Assembly (NCBI GenBank): GCA_026994125.1
Contig: JALWRJ010000178.1
Location: 1-7,006 of the forward strand
Reading direction: 5' to 3'
From: Cyclobacteriaceae bacterium
Lineage (GTDB): Bacteria; Bacteroidota; Bacteroidia; Cytophagales; Cyclobacteriaceae
Length of the DNA stretch: 7,006 nt
Shown here in pieces: positions 5,605-7,006 of this stretch (positions are counted from its first letter, which is position 1; the number at the start of each line of letters is the position of its first letter). The notes under the pieces are model-generated. The model saw only the letters and a program-made list of their open reading frames with translations. It was not told the DNA's origin and ran no database searches. Both the position numbers and the translations under genes were made by a program.

Positions 5605-7006
5605 ATGCAACTGAAGAACCTGTTACGTAGTTTATATTGTTGTGTCATTATTTCTGTGGCTGGCACAAGTGCCTATGGCCAAACAGCTACCTTAAATGGC
5701 TATGTGCGCGAGGAGGCTACCGGAGAGGAACTTATTGGGGTAACCGTGTATTTTCCTGATCTTAAAAAGGGGGTTGTAACCAATGCCTATGGATTTTATG
5801 CTATTGTAGTGCCTTTAGGCAACCATAAAGTGCAATACAGTTATGTTGGGTACACTACTCAACTAAAAAGCCTTTCTATTAATAAAGATACAACGCTTAG
5901 CATAGCACTTGCACCGGCAGTTGAAACCATGCAAGAAGTAGTAATTAAGGCCGAAGCACCCAATGCCAATGTTACCGACTTGGCAATTAGCACCGAAAAA
6001 GTAGATTTGCAGGCACTAAAAAAAATGCCCTCGGTTTTTGGAGAACCCGATTTGGTTAAGATGATACAAATGATGCCGGGCGTAATTACCGCAGGCGAAG
6101 GCACCTCTTCGTACTTTGTGCGGGGCGGTAGTGCCGACCAAAACCTGATTTTAATCGATGAAGCTCCCATTTACGACCCCTCGCATTTATTTGGATATAT
6201 TTCGGTGTTTAATGCCGATGTAATTAAAGATACTAAGCTTTATAAAGGCGGGATTCCTGCTCAATTTGGAGGGCGATTATCGTCCATTTTAAATGTGAGA
6301 ACTAAAGATGGAAATAATAAAAAATTTGGAGGGGCTGCATCTATTGGAACCCTAGCCAGTAAACTTACCCTGGAAGGCCCTATTGTTAAAGATAAGGCTT
6401 CGTTTTTGGTTTCAGCACGCAGGTCGTATGCCGATGTGTTTTTAAAAATGGCTAATAACGATAACAGTGTTTATTTTTACGATATTAATGCCAAGCTAAA
6501 CTGGAAAAAAAGTAATAAAGATAGATTCTTTTTGGCCGGTTATATTGGGCGTGATGCCTTTAATTTTGATGGTATTTTTGGTTTTGATTGGGGCAATACT
6601 ACGGGTACCTTTCGGTGGAATCACCTCTTTACTCAAAAACTGTTTTCCAATACTACCTTTATTGCCTCCAGGTTTGATTATGGCTTGGAACTAACCGACC
6701 CGGCTCTGGGGTTTAGGTGGACTTCGGTAATTGACGAGCTTTCGTTTAAGCAGCATTTTAACTGGTTTGTTTCGCCTAAGAACGAAGTGGAATTTGGTTA
6801 CAATTTTATATATCGAAAATTTGAACCGGCCAATTTTAGCCCCACTAACGAAAGCTCCATTTTTGTGCCCACCAAATTACAAAATTTGTATGCCTTTGAC
6901 CACGCAATTTATGCAAACAATAAGCAAACCATTTCCGATAGGTTATTAATAAATTACGGGCTAAGGGTTTCAATTTTTGAGAACATTGGGCCGGGCGAGG
7001 TACTGA
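5605..7006 (+). CDS. TonB-dependent outer-membrane receptor with carboxypeptidase-like N-terminal domain (3' end missing)
   Basis: The frame runs open from ATG 5605 to the window edge, 467 codons plus one base, with no stop; receptors of this type are usually about 750-1000 residues. Residues 1-26 are a signal peptide (cut after SAYGQ). Residues 27-103 form a carboxypeptidase-D regulatory-like domain (LNGYVREEATGEELIGVTVYF, TNAYGFYAIVVPLGNHKVQYSYVGY). MQEVVIKAE (109-117) is a TonB-box-like segment. The plug follows: MPSVFGEPDLVKMIQMMPGV (141-160), YFVRGGSADQNLILIDEAPIYDPSHLFGY (170-198) and KGGIPAQFGGRLSSILNVRTKDG (214-236). From about 240 come beta-barrel strands. It should import a large or scarce ligand across the outer membrane using TonB energy. 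The ligand cannot be read from the sequence. No SusD partner is visible within the window, and there is no STN signalling domain, so it is not a FecA-type sensor. The start has a plausible promoter 20 nt upstream. Confidence 0.93.
   Translation, partial: MQLKNLLRSLYCCVIISVAGTSAYGQTATLNGYVREEATGEELIGVTVYFPDLKKGVVTNAYGFYAIVVPLGNHKVQYSYVGYTTQLKSLSINKDTTLSIALAPAVETMQEVVIKAEAPNANVTDLAISTEKVDLQALKKMPSVFGEPDLVKMIQMMPGVITAGEGTSSYFVRGGSADQNLILIDEAPIYDPSHLFGYISVFNADVIKDTKLYKGGIPAQFGGRLSSILNVRTKDGNNKKFGGAASIGTLASKLTLEGPIVKDKASFLVSARRSYADVFLKMANNDNSVYFYDINAKLNWKKSNKDRFFLAGYIGRDAFNFDGIFGFDWGNTTGTFRWNHLFTQKLFSNTTFIASRFDYGLELTDPALGFRWTSVIDELSFKQHFNWFVSPKNEVEFGYNFIYRKFEPANFSPTNESSIFVPTKLQNLYAFDHAIYANNKQTISDRLLINYGLRVSIFENIGPGEVL

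Noticed and set aside
5859..6170. 103-residue open frame on the minus strand inside the receptor gene
   Set aside because: It lies wholly opposite a strongly supported receptor frame with signal peptide and plug motifs, and its translation shows no family features.

Overview
The window looks like a chromosomal segment from a member of the Bacteroidota. The evidence is AT-rich DNA, promoter-like elements of the TTG / TAnnTTTG type, no evident Shine-Dalgarno sequences before most starts, a TonB-dependent receptor with an N-terminal carboxypeptidase-like domain, and an ECF sigma operon encoding a VPxGYF-motif membrane protein and an LTxxQ periplasmic protein. I cannot name the genus from the sequence alone.

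Layout. Positions 1-2183, all on the minus strand, hold a tight four-gene cluster. Read in the direction of transcription it runs: ECF sigma-70 factor (2183-1644), small single-pass membrane protein that is the probable anti-sigma factor (1612-1148), Spy/CpxP-like periplasmic protein (1135-626), and a probable outer-membrane beta-barrel protein cut by the left window edge (596-1). The gaps are 31, 12 and 29 nt. Upstream of it, still on the minus strand, are a tandem-domain universal stress protein (3195-2257) and a class V, phosphoserine-aminotransferase-like PLP enzyme (4306-3233), 37 nt apart and probably co-transcribed. After a 254-nt non-coding gap comes a YheT-family alpha/beta hydrolase on the minus strand (5514-4561). 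It is divergent from a TonB-dependent receptor on the plus strand (5605 to the right edge, incomplete). No gap exceeds 300 nt.

How the genes may work together. The sigma operon reads as an envelope-sensing module: a sigma factor, a membrane protein likely to hold it, a periplasmic protein of the LTxxQ class, and an outer-membrane protein. The periplasmic part of the membrane protein is extremely acidic, while the tail of the Spy-like protein is basic and rich in Met and Gln, so direct contact is possible but unproven. The universal stress protein and aminotransferase look like an independent housekeeping or stress pair. The hydrolase and receptor share only a short divergent promoter region. 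I saw no mobile element, CRISPR array, rRNA or tRNA, and no convincing novel defence or biosynthetic system. The sigma operon is the most interesting part.
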